From Acidobacteriota bacterium (GTDB lineage: Bacteria > Acidobacteriota > Blastocatellia > Pyrinomonadales > Pyrinomonadaceae): a stretch of 64,000 bases of DNA. The notes beneath the pieces were generated by a model. That model searched no databases. It worked only from the letters and a program-made list of their open reading frames with translations, and was not told where the DNA came from. Below are positions 25,445 to 34,487 of the stretch, one piece after another. The position numbers and the translations under genes are program-made. Location of the stretch: NCBI GenBank assembly GCA_019639195.1, contig JAHBSI010000005.1:1-64000 (forward strand). Reading direction: 5' to 3'. Numbering within the stretch: the first letter of the stretch is position 1; every line of letters starts with the position of its first letter.

Positions 25445-26278
25445 ATGAGCAACTCATTCAAGGGCCTTAAGTACGCTCTGACCTTAGGCTCTGACCCGCA
25501 AAACTTTCTCGGGAAATGGTGGATCCCGTCGCTATTGAGGCGGCTTCCGAAGGGAAGTCGTCGCAAATGGGCTTTGCGCGTTCTATCGCTCAGCCCGCAC
25601 TATTTTTTTGGCGATGATCCGGGCGAGAGAACGCTCGATGAAAATCTCGAGGTCAGATTTCGCGACGGTTCGCGCTCGAGGAAAAAGATCTGTGATCTCG
25701 TGCTCCGGCCCGTCTTAAGAGAAGGTGACACCGTACTTGATTACGGCTGCGGCCCGGGCTTTCTTGCTGTGGCGGCCGCAAGGAGCGTTAAAAAGCTATA
25801 TGCCTGCGACATTTCAGTGGGAGCGCTCGCCTGTGCCGAGATAATTAATCCGGCACCGAATTTAGAGTATCTCCGAGCCGACGATAACGGGTTGAAGGCA
25901 GTTCCGGACGGCGGCATCGACGCTGCATACAGCTTTGCCGTCATACAGCATTTGACGGACGAGACCTTTGAACGCGTCCTCGCAAATTGCAGCCGAAAGG
26001 TGAAGCCTGGCGGCAAGCTCGTGCTGCATATCCAGCTTTCGGACGAAGTGTGGAAGACGGAAGATGAGTGGAAGGCGGACACAAGCGTCAAAGGGAAGCT
26101 GAAGTTCCGCTATGGCCTGCATTGTTTCGGCAGGACGGCCGAGCATCATCGAGAGCTTGTTGAAAAACACGGCTTTACGGACGTAAAGATCGAACCGCTC
26201 GATCCTGAAGTTGCAAAGGAACTGAATGGCACACAGGCCGAAGCGATGCTTTTTGCAACGCGTGCTTTAGGCGGCTGA
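25445..26278 (+). CDS. SAM-dependent methyltransferase (class I)
   Basis: The 277-residue product has, after about 90 residues, the SAM-binding glycine loop VLDYGCGPGFLAVAAA, the acidic end of strand 2 (LYACDIS) and, further on, VIQHLTDE and KPGGKLVLHIQ, as in UbiE/COQ5-like methyltransferases. The N-terminal third (basic, with the LGSDPQNFLGKWW region) is not recognisable as a known domain. The substrate is unknown. The gene begins 31 bases after gpmA and is followed after ten bases by the YeiH-type gene. Confidence 0.8.
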   Translation: MSNSFKGLKYALTLGSDPQNFLGKWWIPSLLRRLPKGSRRKWALRVLSLSPHYFFGDDPGERTLDENLEVRFRDGSRSRKKICDLVLRPVLREGDTVLDYGCGPGFLAVAAARSVKKLYACDISVGALACAEIINPAPNLEYLRADDNGLKAVPDGGIDAAYSFAVIQHLTDETFERVLANCSRKVKPGGKLVLHIQLSDEVWKTEDEWKADTSVKGKLKFRYGLHCFGRTAEHHRELVEKHGFTDVKIEPLDPEVAKELNGTQAEAMLFATRALGG

Positions 26279-26288
26279 GGAAGGTCCA

Positions 26289-27224
26289 ATGTTGAAGAAG
26301 ATCGTTTTCGTTGTGTTGGTTATCGCGTGCCTCACGCCCTGGGGTTCGCCGCCGATCGCTCTTGCTCTCGGCATTATCCTCGCGCTCACGGTCGGCACAC
26401 CTTTTCCCGAATTGAGCGGCAAGCCGACGAAATATCTTCTACAGGCGTCGGTCGTGCTTCTCGGTTTTGGGATGAACCTCAGTGCGGTGCTGAAGGCCGG
26501 ACGTGACGGCATTCTCTTTACGATCGCGACCATTTTCGGAACGCTGATCCTGGGCTGGCTTCTCGGCCGGTTCTTTGCGATCAACGAAAAGACCTCGGCG
26601 CTCGTTTCCTCCGGTACTGCGATCTGCGGCGGAAGCGCGATCGCTGCGGTTGGGCCTTCGATAAAGGCCGACACGGAACAAATGTCGGTCGCTTTGGCGA
26701 CCATCTTTGTGCTGAATTCGATCGCTCTTTTCGCTTTTCCCGTGATCGGACACCTTCTTGGACTTTCTCAAACGCAGTTCGGTGTATGGTCGGCCATCGC
26801 CATTCACGATACGAGCTCCGTCGTTGGAGCCGCCGGCACATACGGCACCGAGGCACTCGCTATCGCAACGACCGTCAAACTCGCACGTGCACTCTGGATC
26901 GCACCGATCGCCCTTCTTTTTGCATACCTTTATCGCGATAAGTCGAGCGATGCGAAGATGAAGCTGACGGTGCCGTGGTTCATCTTTCTGTTTTTACTTG
27001 CGACGGTCATCCGCACATACGCGCCGTCCTTCATCATTCCGAGCATTTTTGACTCGCTCGTGAATCTTGCGAAGGCCGGAATGACGCTCACTTTATTCCT
27101 GATCGGGGCAAGCCTCTCGCGAAAGACCCTAAAAGCTGTCGGCGTAAGGCCGCTTTTGCAGGGAATTATTCTGTGGATCGTGATCTCGATCGCCGGACTC
27201 TGGTCGGTAATGAGCCTTCTCTAG
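26289..27224 (+). CDS. YeiH/UPF0324-family membrane protein (putative sulfate exporter)
   Basis: This 311-residue hydrophobic protein has about nine to ten membrane helices. It carries the UPF0324 marks: LLQASVVLLGFGMNL, SSGTAICGGSAIAAVGPSI, and AIAIHDTSSVVGAAGTYG, then a TTVKLARALWI helix. The family is annotated as putative sulfate exporter, with little direct proof. It follows the methyltransferase by ten bases. Confidence 0.85.
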   Translation: MLKKIVFVVLVIACLTPWGSPPIALALGIILALTVGTPFPELSGKPTKYLLQASVVLLGFGMNLSAVLKAGRDGILFTIATIFGTLILGWLLGRFFAINEKTSALVSSGTAICGGSAIAAVGPSIKADTEQMSVALATIFVLNSIALFAFPVIGHLLGLSQTQFGVWSAIAIHDTSSVVGAAGTYGTEALAIATTVKLARALWIAPIALLFAYLYRDKSSDAKMKLTVPWFIFLFLLATVIRTYAPSFIIPSIFDSLVNLAKAGMTLTLFLIGASLSRKTLKAVGVRPLLQGIILWIVISIAGLWSVMSLL

Positions 27225-27279
27225 CCGCAGCTGATATAATACTCGTTTCGGCACAGAGCAGAATTGCCGCTCTTAAGAG

Positions 27280-30138
27280 ATGAGTATCAAGCAGATCAGC
27301 GTTCGCGGGGCACGCCAGCACAATCTCAGGAATATAGACGTAGATATTCCGCGCGATAAATTCGTCGTGATAACGGGCCTTTCGGGCTCCGGCAAGTCCT
27401 CACTCGCCTTTGATACGATCTATGCTGAAGGCCAGCGCCGATACGTCGAATCGCTCTCGGCTTACGCACGTCAATTCCTCGATCAGCTCGAAAAACCCGA
27501 TGTCGATTCGGTCGAAGGCCTGAGCCCCGCGATCTCGATCGAGCAGAAGACGGTTTCGCGTTCACCTCGCTCGACGGTCGGAACCGTAACTGAGATCTAC
27601 GATTTCCTTCGTCTGCTTTTCTCATCGATCGGCCAGCCCCATTGCTCGCAGTGCGGAGCACCGATAACTCGACAATCCGTAGATCAGATCGTCGCGGGCA
27701 TTCTCGATCTGCCTGAGGGCGAACGTGTGATGATCCTCGCCCCGATCGTTCGCGGTCGTAAAGGCGAGTTCAAAAAGGAACTTGAGAAACTGCATCGAGA
27801 CGGCTTTCTGCGTGCCCGCATCGACGGCGAAATGCGGCAGCTCGACGAAGAGATCAAGCTCGACAAGCGTAAAAATCACACGATCGAGGTCGTCGTTGAC
27901 CGCCTTCTGATGAAGGAAGGCATACGCGAACGCCTTACAGAATCCGTAAAGACCGCGTTGAGGCTCACAGACGGCGCGGTTCTCGTTTCGATCATCGACG
28001 GCGAAGAGAATCTCTACAGCGAGCGAATGGCATGCGTAACATGCGGCATTTCGATCCCGCAGCTTGAGCCGCGTTCGTTCTCATTTAACTCGGCATTCGG
28101 AGCCTGTAAACGCTGTCAGGGCATCGGCACGGTGATGGAAGTCGATGCGTCAAAGATCATTCCCGACGGCAATCTTCCAGCAGAAAAGATCGATTTTCTT
28201 GGCGGCGTTGATAAGGCAGGTGCGAACTTTCTGCGTGCGGCCTTGCTCGCCGTCATAGAGAAATTCACGACCGGCGATCCGGTCGCACCCGCAAAGAAGC
28301 GTTCGACAAAAAAGGACGCATCATCTGAACTTTCAAAGACGAACTACAATGACCTGCCGGCCGAGATCCGCGATGCGTTTATGAACGGAACACGACGCCG
28401 GCTGACTTTCCGATACGGTGATCACAAGTTTGAGCGTGAATGGCGAGGTGCGATACGTGTCGTTCGGGAGCGGATCGACGAACCGCCATCTGAAAAAGTT
28501 CGAGCAGCGCTCGAGGAGCTTGTTGCACCGCTAGTTTGCCCGCAATGCAAAGGTGCTCGGCTCCTGCCCGAGAGCCTTGCGGTCAAGGTCAATGGCCTCG
28601 GCATTGCTGATTATACGGAACTGCCGATCGCCGAATCGCTCGAGAAATTCGATGCGATCAAGCTTTCGCCGCGTGACGAAAAGATCGCCGGCCTTGTGCT
28701 AAAGGAAGTACGCGATCGCCTTCGGTTTCTGAACGCTGTCGGACTCGGCTATCTTACGTTGGGACGTGCATCGGCAACGCTTTCGGGCGGCGAAGGGCAG
28801 AGAATTCGGCTTGCGACACAGATCGGATCGCAGCTTCGCGGCGTTCTGTATGTTCTTGATGAACCGTCGATCGGGCTTCATCCGCGGGACAACAAGCGTC
28901 TGCTTGAGACGCTCCATCAGCTTCGCGATCTTGGCAATACGGTGCTTGTCGTCGAACACGACGAGGAAACGATAATGCACGCGGATCACGTAGTCGATCT
29001 TGGACCGCTTGCCGGAACCAATGGCGGCAAGATAGTTGCCGAAGGCACACCAAAGCAGATCGAGAAAGCGGCAGATTCGCTCACCGGTAAATATTTGAAC
29101 GGCGAACTGAAGATCGAGGTGCCTGACGTGCGGCGGCTTCCGACAGGCGGCGTGATCAGGGTAAAAGGTGCCCGGGCGTTTAATTTGAAGAATATCGAGG
29201 TCGAGTTTCCTCTTGGGCTTCTTACCGTGGTCACGGGCGTTTCCGGTTCCGGCAAATCGACGCTCGTCGAAGAGATACTTTTCCCCGCACTTTACCGTCA
29301 CGTTTATAACTCGAAAGTCGAGCCTCTCGAACACGATACCATCGAAGGCCTCGACCTCATTGATAAGGTGATCGAGATCGATCAATCGCCGATCGGACGC
29401 ACACCGCGTTCAAATCCGGCGACCTACACCGGCCTTTTCTCACCGATTCGCGACCTTTACGCGATGCTGCCTGAATCGCGAACTCGCGGCTACAAGGCCG
29501 GAAGATTCTCGTTCAACGTCAAAGGCGGACGGTGCGAGGCCTGCGAAGGCGACGGGATGAAACGCATCGAGATGAATTTCCTGCCGGACGTTTACGTAAC
29601 GTGCGATGTCTGCCGCGGGAAGCGTTATAACCGCGAGACCTTGATGGTGAAATACAAAGGAATGTCGATCGCGGACCTTCTTGATACGACGATCGAGGAT
29701 GCCTTGCCGCTGCTCGAAAACATTCCGGCGATTCGTCAAAAGCTTGAAACCCTGATCGATGTCGGTCTCGGATACATAAAGATCGGACAATCTTCGACGA
29801 CACTTTCCGGCGGCGAAGCACAACGCATCAAACTCGCAAAAGAGCTCTCAAAACGTGCGACGGGAAAGACCGTTTATATTCTCGATGAGCCGACGACCGG
29901 CCTGCATTTTGCTGACGTACACAAGCTGCTTGATGTGCTCCAGAAGCTCGTTGATACGGGCAACACCGTGATCGTGATCGAGCACAATCTGGATGTGATA
30001 AAGTCGGCGGATCACGTAATAGATCTTGGTCCGGAAGGCGGTTCGGGCGGCGGAAAGGTCGTTGCGGCCGGACGGCCGGAAGAGATCGCAAAGGTCAAGA
30101 AAAGCTACACAGGGCAGGCCTTAAAGCCGCTTCTCTAA
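27280..30138 (+). CDS. uvrA: Excinuclease ABC subunit A
   Basis: The product has 952 residues, as expected. Two ABC ATPase cores are seen: Walker [10 protein letters not shown] at 33-41 and [10 protein letters not shown] near 653, with ABC signatures [12 protein letters not shown] near 502 and [12 protein letters not shown] near 842. Zinc-binding cysteines occur as CSQCGAP, CVTCG/CKRCQG and [14 protein letters not shown]. UvrA recognises bulky DNA lesions and loads UvrB. The gene ends convergently with the microcompartment operon, the two stop codons overlapping by three bases. Confidence 0.97.
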   Translation: MSIKQISVRGARQHNLRNIDVDIPRDKFVVITGLSGSGKSSLAFDTIYAEGQRRYVESLSAYARQFLDQLEKPDVDSVEGLSPAISIEQKTVSRSPRSTVGTVTEIYDFLRLLFSSIGQPHCSQCGAPITRQSVDQIVAGILDLPEGERVMILAPIVRGRKGEFKKELEKLHRDGFLRARIDGEMRQLDEEIKLDKRKNHTIEVVVDRLLMKEGIRERLTESVKTALRLTDGAVLVSIIDGEENLYSERMACVTCGISIPQLEPRSFSFNSAFGACKRCQGIGTVMEVDASKIIPDGNLPAEKIDFLGGVDKAGANFLRAALLAVIEKFTTGDPVAPAKKRSTKKDASSELSKTNYNDLPAEIRDAFMNGTRRRLTFRYGDHKFEREWRGAIRVVRERIDEPPSEKVRAALEELVAPLVCPQCKGARLLPESLAVKVNGLGIADYTELPIAESLEKFDAIKLSPRDEKIAGLVLKEVRDRLRFLNAVGLGYLTLGRASATLSGGEGQRIRLATQIGSQLRGVLYVLDEPSIGLHPRDNKRLLETLHQLRDLGNTVLVVEHDEETIMHADHVVDLGPLAGTNGGKIVAEGTPKQIEKAADSLTGKYLNGELKIEVPDVRRLPTGGVIRVKGARAFNLKNIEVEFPLGLLTVVTGVSGSGKSTLVEEILFPALYRHVYNSKVEPLEHDTIEGLDLIDKVIEIDQSPIGRTPRSNPATYTGLFSPIRDLYAMLPESRTRGYKAGRFSFNVKGGRCEACEGDGMKRIEMNFLPDVYVTCDVCRGKRYNRETLMVKYKGMSIADLLDTTIEDALPLLENIPAIRQKLETLIDVGLGYIKIGQSSTTLSGGEAQRIKLAKELSKRATGKTVYILDEPTTGLHFADVHKLLDVLQKLVDTGNTVIVIEHNLDVIKSADHVIDLGPEGGSGGGKVVAAGRPEEIAKVKKSYTGQALKPLL

Positions 30139-30407
30139 AGCAGGTCGATGCGGTCAACGACGCCGACTATCGCAGAATCGATCGCCGCACCGGGCTTGCC
30201 GGTTGACGCCGTCGATGCCGACCAGCCTTCTTGAGCGATAACGACAATATCGCCGACTCCCGAATCAACCGAATCGAGCGCGATGCAGGTGTAATCCATA
30301 TCTGCTCCCTCGGGCGTGATCTGACGGCAGAGCATTGCACGCGTGCCCTCGTAACGCTGATTTTTCTGCGTTGCGACGATATTACCAATTACACGCGCAA
30401 GTAACAT
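30135..30407 (-). CDS. Microcompartment pentamer shell protein (EutN/CcmL family), third copy in operon
   Basis: The 90-residue product starts [16 protein letters not shown], the standard EutN/CcmL opening, and ends with [13 protein letters not shown], the closing strand of the pentameric vertex protein. [11 protein letters not shown] strand replaces the usual GxxVLVxxG. It is the last gene of the shell operon, 13 bases after the preceding one, and its stop overlaps that of uvrA. Confidence 0.9.
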   Translation of the reverse strand: MLLARVIGNIVATQKNQRYEGTRAMLCRQITPEGADMDYTCIALDSVDSGVGDIVVIAQEGWSASTASTGKPGAAIDSAIVGVVDRIDLL

Positions 30408-30420
30408 TCTATTTTGTCTG

Positions 30421-30696
30421 CTATTTCTTAAAGACGTGATCCTCAGAATCAATGATGCCGATGATCGTGCAGTCGGTTGGCGTGGAATCGCGTTTGAAGG
30501 GAAACGACGCTTCCTTACCGCGGCACCAGAAAACCAGTTCGCCGACGCCGGCTCCGACCGCATCAAGCGCGATGGTCGGCTTGCCCTTTGGTTTGAGATC
30601 GGCGTCCAGGGTTTCAACGATCAGGAATTTACGGCCTTCAAGAGCCTCATTCTTGATGGTGGAAACGACCGTCCCAATGACGCGTGCGATCTGCAT
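30421..30696 (-). CDS. Microcompartment pentamer shell protein (EutN/CcmL family), second copy
   Basis: The 91-residue product opens MQIARVIGTVVSTIKNEALEG and ends with DCTIIGIIDSED, the full EutN/CcmL pattern. GAGVGELVFWCRG takes the place of the central strand-turn. It differs from its two neighbours over most of its length, so the three vertex proteins are distinct and not recent duplicates. It lies 16 bases downstream of the first copy. Confidence 0.9.
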   Translation of the reverse strand: MQIARVIGTVVSTIKNEALEGRKFLIVETLDADLKPKGKPTIALDAVGAGVGELVFWCRGKEASFPFKRDSTPTDCTIIGIIDSEDHVFKK

Positions 30697-30712
30697 AGGT
30701 TAAAGTTCGGCC

Positions 30713-30982
30713 CTATTTTGAATACTCAAAACTATCGATAACGCCGATGATCGCAGAATCGACCGGACAATCCTTGTTGCCCTCGGCCAGTCGTGCCGAA
30801 GAACCGCCGACGACAATGACCTTTTCGTGAAAACCGGCACCTACCGTATCGACCGAGACGAGGTAACCGCTTTGGTCAGAGCCGTCCAGGTTGATCGGTT
30901 TTACGATAAGGAGTTTCTTGCCCGCGAGACGTTCGTCCTTTTGGGTGGAAACTACGGTGCCGAGTATGCGTGCGATGATCAT
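30713..30982 (-). CDS. Microcompartment pentamer shell protein (EutN/CcmL family), first copy
   Basis: The 89-residue product opens MIIARILGTVVSTQKDERLAG, contains DTVGAGFHEKVIVVGGSSAR and ends with SAIIGVIDSFEY. These are all the marks of a pentameric vertex protein that caps the corners of a bacterial microcompartment. A gap of 105 bases separates it from the hexamer gene upstream. Confidence 0.92.
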   Translation of the reverse strand: MIIARILGTVVSTQKDERLAGKKLLIVKPINLDGSDQSGYLVSVDTVGAGFHEKVIVVGGSSARLAEGNKDCPVDSAIIGVIDSFEYSK

Positions 30983-31087
30983 AAGAGTGCGCCGTTAGCT
31001 GTGTGCAGCGAGCTGTTGGCAGTTAGCCGCGAGCAGCTTGCGGCCCGCCGCTCAACGCTTACTGATCTCTGCCCGCAGCTCTTCTGC

Positions 31088-31366
31088 TTATTTCCTGACT
31101 ACCGGCAGCGTTTCATCGACACTGGAGTGCGGACGCGGGATGACGTGGACGCTTACGAGTTCGCCGACGCGGCGTGCGGCAGCGGCTCCGGCATCGGTCG
31201 CAGCTTTGACGGCCGCGACATCGCCGCGGACGATCGCCGTAACGAAGCCCGCACCGATCTTCTCGTAGCTCACGAGTTGGACGTTCGCCGCCTTGACCAT
31301 TGCGTCAGCCGCCTCGATCATTGCGACAAGTCCTTTAGTTTCAACCATTCCTAATGCTTCTTGCAT
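31088..31366 (-). CDS. Microcompartment hexamer shell protein (BMC-H)
   Basis: The 92-residue single-domain BMC protein begins [23 protein letters not shown] and continues with [23 protein letters not shown] and VHVIPRPH. These are the standard strands and helices of the facet-forming hexamer (PduA/EutM/CcmK family). It is the only hexamer in the window, next to three pentamer genes and an aldolase, which points to a small catabolic compartment. Confidence 0.95.
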   Translation of the reverse strand: MQEALGMVETKGLVAMIEAADAMVKAANVQLVSYEKIGAGFVTAIVRGDVAAVKAATDAGAAAARRVGELVSVHVIPRPHSSVDETLPVVRK

Positions 31367-31413
31367 TCGATTTTCCTCTTTCTTAGTCGATGTTGATTAC
31401 CGAAAGGGTGATT

Positions 31414-32214
31414 TTACCCTAAGTTTACAGCTTGACTCAAAAGTTCGATCAATTCCTCGCGAGAGAGCGAGATCTTTGCATTGCTTGTTTCATTTGTGGT
31501 ACGTACCACAATCTGTGAATCACACTGAATTCCTGCCGAATGCAGATAGCCGCAGGCCTGACATCGGGCATTTTCTTTGAGATAACCAGCCTTTTCGCGG
31601 ATATTTATCAGCTTTTCAATGGCGTCCTGCGGCAGGTCATTTGCACCGCCGAGAGCACGCGCAAGGATCGCGATCTTTGCCGTATGTTCGAGAGTTTCGA
31701 GCCGGTCGAACGCCTGCCAAAGGTCGCCGCCATAGGCGACGGCGCCGTGATTCGCCATCAAAAGTGCGTTGTGGTTTGCGACAAAAGGCTCCATCGCACG
31801 CGTAAGTTCGCTGGTCGAAGGCGTTCCGTATTCGGTCAAAGGCACGCATCCGAGCGTCAGGATCACTTCCGAAAGGATCGGCTCGTCGATCGCGAGGCCC
31901 GCGACGGCGAATGCCGTTCCGTGCGGTGGATGGGCGTGGCAGACGGCCTTTACGTCAGGACGCATCTTGTAGATGAGCAGATGCATGGCAAGCTCACTCG
32001 ACGCACGCTTGTCCGAGAGCGGCTTGCCGTCCATATCCGTAAGAGCGAGACAATCCTCGGTCATTCGCCCCTTACAGGTCATCGTCGGCGTCGCAAGCAC
32101 CGTGTTTTCGTCGAGGCGGCAACTCACGTTCCCATCCGACGAAACGACATAGCTTCGGTCGTAAAGGAGCTTTCCGATCTCGACAATGAGTTTGCGGGCA
32201 GTGGTCTCGTCCAT
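31414..32214 (-). CDS. Class II aldolase (fuculose-phosphate-aldolase-like), likely microcompartment enzyme
   Basis: The 266-residue product has the class II aldolase/adducin fold: SDGNVSCRL near the N-terminus, the zinc site AHPPHGTAF (His-x-x-x-His, about residues 94-102), catalytic Glu/Lys environment, and MANHGAVAYGGD. It is longer at the C-terminus than fuculose aldolase: a Cys-rich CQACGYLHSAGIQC piece, a linker, then an amphipathic helix, ISLSREELIELLSQA. Such terminal helices serve as encapsulation peptides in microcompartment enzymes. It is the first gene of the shell operon. It probably cleaves a deoxysugar phosphate to dihydroxyacetone phosphate and lactaldehyde. Confidence 0.85.
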   Translation of the reverse strand: MDETTARKLIVEIGKLLYDRSYVVSSDGNVSCRLDENTVLATPTMTCKGRMTEDCLALTDMDGKPLSDKRASSELAMHLLIYKMRPDVKAVCHAHPPHGTAFAVAGLAIDEPILSEVILTLGCVPLTEYGTPSTSELTRAMEPFVANHNALLMANHGAVAYGGDLWQAFDRLETLEHTAKIAILARALGGANDLPQDAIEKLINIREKAGYLKENARCQACGYLHSAGIQCDSQIVVRTTNETSNAKISLSREELIELLSQAVNLG

Positions 32215-32324
32215 TCTTTTAGGGCGAAATCAGACTAACACAATGAGGTGCAGAGTTACAGAGTTGAAAAGGCCATGGACACCCGTCCACGGCCTCACAG
32301 TACAAATAAATAATTCAGCGTATC

Positions 32325-32666
32325 TTAGCGTTTCGGATGGTGTCGGTGGACCTCAATACGCGGCGCAGGCGGATCAAACGAACTATCTCCAACCTCGGGA
32401 GCCATCGGTATGGGCGGCGGAACGGGAACCTCCAGCCGATTCGGCATCGAGAGGCGGTCCTCTTCGAGTTGACGGCGAAGCATATAATTCTCACGCTGCA
32501 GACGTTCGTAATCACGCATCTGACGCCGGCATCGGCCATGACCGTTGCCGTCCATCCGGAATAACCGTGGCCCGCGAAGATCCACAAAGAAGCTTGCAAC
32601 AAAGATACCAACCGCAAACGCTGCGACGAACGGCACAAAACGCTTAACAAAATTCATAACGTCCAT
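32325..32666 (-). CDS. Small single-pass membrane protein, unknown function
   Basis: The 113-residue product has one N-terminal membrane helix (FVPFVAAFAVGIFVASFFV, residues 11-29), a basic stretch, a short coiled-coil (YERLQRENYMLRRQLEE) and a Pro-rich tail. AGAGG lies eight bases before the ATG. No family was recognised. It is transcribed divergently from ruvA and stands alone between the aldolase gene and ruvA. Confidence 0.6.
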   Translation of the reverse strand: MDVMNFVKRFVPFVAAFAVGIFVASFFVDLRGPRLFRMDGNGHGRCRRQMRDYERLQRENYMLRRQLEEDRLSMPNRLEVPVPPPIPMAPEVGDSSFDPPAPRIEVHRHHPKR

Positions 32667-32867
32667 TTCTCAAAACCTCTGGAGAGCAAGTCGCACGCGG
32701 GGAAATTCGCGGCCGGAACTTTCAGTCATTTTTGATTCTACGCCCTTTGATGCCGGAGGCGCAAGATTCGCTGCCCGGCAATGCTTGAAAGACGGTCGGA
32801 GTTTGCGGGCAGTGACGGCAATAGCATAAACTTCTCATTTTTGAGCAGTCAGGGAATTTGCCGGGCT

Positions 32868-33476
32868 ATGATCGCACACCTTTCGGGAAAGCTTTTGGAG
32901 AAGAACGCCACGCACGTCATCGTTGATGTGGCGGGCGTCGGCTATGAAGTGAATATCCCGCTTTCGACCTTTTACGAACTCGGCGACGAGGGCGGCGACG
33001 TTTCGCTCCGCATCTACACACATGTCCGCGAGGACGCGATACAGCTTTTTGGATTCAGCACGCCTCGGGAACGCGACCTCTATTTGAAGGTCATCTCGGT
33101 TCAGGGAATCGGTCCGAAACTCGGCATCACGGTGCTCTCAGGAATAGGCGTAGATGAGCTTGTAAGGGCCGTAAAAGGCAACGACCTTGCGAGACTGACC
33201 TCGATACCCGGAATTGGCCGAAAAACGGCTGAGAGGCTTGTGATCGACCTCCGGGACAAGGTCGGCGAACTGGCACTAGCGGACGGCGGTTCCACAGCCT
33301 CGTCGGCAAATGCGACGTCTGGTGATGAGAATTTCGATGACGCTCTTTCGGCACTCGTAAATTTAGGCTATCAACGCGCCGTCGCGGAAAAGGCGCTTTC
33401 CACCGCCCGCTCGGACGTGACGGAACCGACGGTCCAGAAGCTCCTGCGTAGAGCTCTCCAGCTTCTTGCAAAATAA
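32868..33476 (+). CDS. ruvA: Holliday junction branch migration protein RuvA
   Basis: The 202-residue product starts MIAHLSGKLLEKN at ATG 32868. The OB fold occupies about 1-62, two helix-hairpin-helix motifs follow (VQGIGPKLGITVLSG and IPGIGRKTAERLVIDL, about 70-125), and the C-terminal domain III with ALVNLGYQRAVAEKAL contacts RuvB. RuvA binds four-way junctions and recruits RuvB. Here ruvB is not adjacent: a CPBP-family gene intervenes. Confidence 0.95.
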   Translation: MIAHLSGKLLEKNATHVIVDVAGVGYEVNIPLSTFYELGDEGGDVSLRIYTHVREDAIQLFGFSTPRERDLYLKVISVQGIGPKLGITVLSGIGVDELVRAVKGNDLARLTSIPGIGRKTAERLVIDLRDKVGELALADGGSTASSANATSGDENFDDALSALVNLGYQRAVAEKALSTARSDVTEPTVQKLLRRALQLLAK

Positions 33477-34272
33477 TCCCGAGCACAATCCAAACGCCGA
33501 AGAGACGGCGATCAGCGGCGTTGCAGCGAGATTTCGCGGCGACCTCGCCTCGCTCGACAAACGGGCAATGTTCGCACTCGTTTATGCGGCGATCGGCCTC
33601 ACCTCGATCAACTTTCTCAAAGAACCGAGCGTCCTCGAAAAGATCACTCGCGGGACTCCGTTTGAGAGCATTGGACACGCCGCAATGTATTCGGAACATT
33701 CGAACCTTGCGAACCTCGCGTGGTGGGTGATCGTTTCGGTGACATTCTATTTCGTCATTCCGGCGATCTGGGTGCGGTTCGTGCAAAAGCGTTCCCTTCG
33801 CGAGATCGGACTTGCCATGAACCTTGAGCATGGTTTTCTGAAGTTGCTCGCGTTCTGTCTCGCGATAATGCTTCCGGTGACCTATCTGATGTCGCTGACC
33901 GCCGGATTTGCCGCCAAATACCCGTTCCTGAAGGTCTATGACGGTTCGCCCTATCTTTCGGGTACGCTGCTCGTCTGGGAACTCATCTATTTCGTACAGT
34001 TCTTCGGCCTCGAGTTCTTTTTCCGGGGTTTTCTCGTGCACAGCCTCAAGCCGACCCTCGGCGCCTATTCGATCCTCGCTATGACAGTGCCTTACACGAT
34101 GATCCACTTCCAAAAGCCGATGCCCGAGGCATTTGCTGCCATCTTCGCGGGCCTTTTCCTTGGCTGGATCTCGTACAGAAACGGCACGATCTGGCTCGGC
34201 CTCGTCCTGCACTGCTCCGTGGCCTTCTCAATGGATATCTTCTCGCTCTACAACGCCGGTTTGATATTTTGA
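33466..34272 (+). CDS. CPBP-family (CAAX-like) intramembrane protease homolog
   Basis: The 268-residue product has about seven membrane helices. The family motifs are LEFFFRGFLVH (normally EExxxR), YTMIHFQKP (FxxxH) and VLHCSVAF (HxxxN/B). The first glutamate of motif 1 is Leu here and the residue four after the last His is not Asn, so peptidase activity is doubtful. The start is taken at TTG 33466, overlapping the end of ruvA by 11 bases; no better start is visible before the first helix. Members act in protein processing or bacteriocin immunity. Confidence 0.75.
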   Translation: MQNNPEHNPNAEETAISGVAARFRGDLASLDKRAMFALVYAAIGLTSINFLKEPSVLEKITRGTPFESIGHAAMYSEHSNLANLAWWVIVSVTFYFVIPAIWVRFVQKRSLREIGLAMNLEHGFLKLLAFCLAIMLPVTYLMSLTAGFAAKYPFLKVYDGSPYLSGTLLVWELIYFVQFFGLEFFFRGFLVHSLKPTLGAYSILAMTVPYTMIHFQKPMPEAFAAIFAGLFLGWISYRNGTIWLGLVLHCSVAFSMDIFSLYNAGLIF

Positions 34273-34487
34273 GCGGGATGTCGCACTACAATGCTATCGG
34301 ACCGCTGTCCCGTGCGCTCGCATTGTTAAAATGGCAGATTTTTGATAAGAGGAAGAAATAGTTTCATTTATTTTGTTTCCCTTATAAATACGATACGATT
34401 GGGTAGTGTTTTCACTTGCATTTGCGATTCGCGAATTGCGAATGTCGGTACGAAAAGGGAGATGGTACGAGGTCTGCGGGACTCAAG

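Noticed and set aside
30827..32238. Long plus-strand open frames across the microcompartment operon
   Set aside because: They are antisense shadows of the shell and aldolase genes, whose protein motifs are clear.
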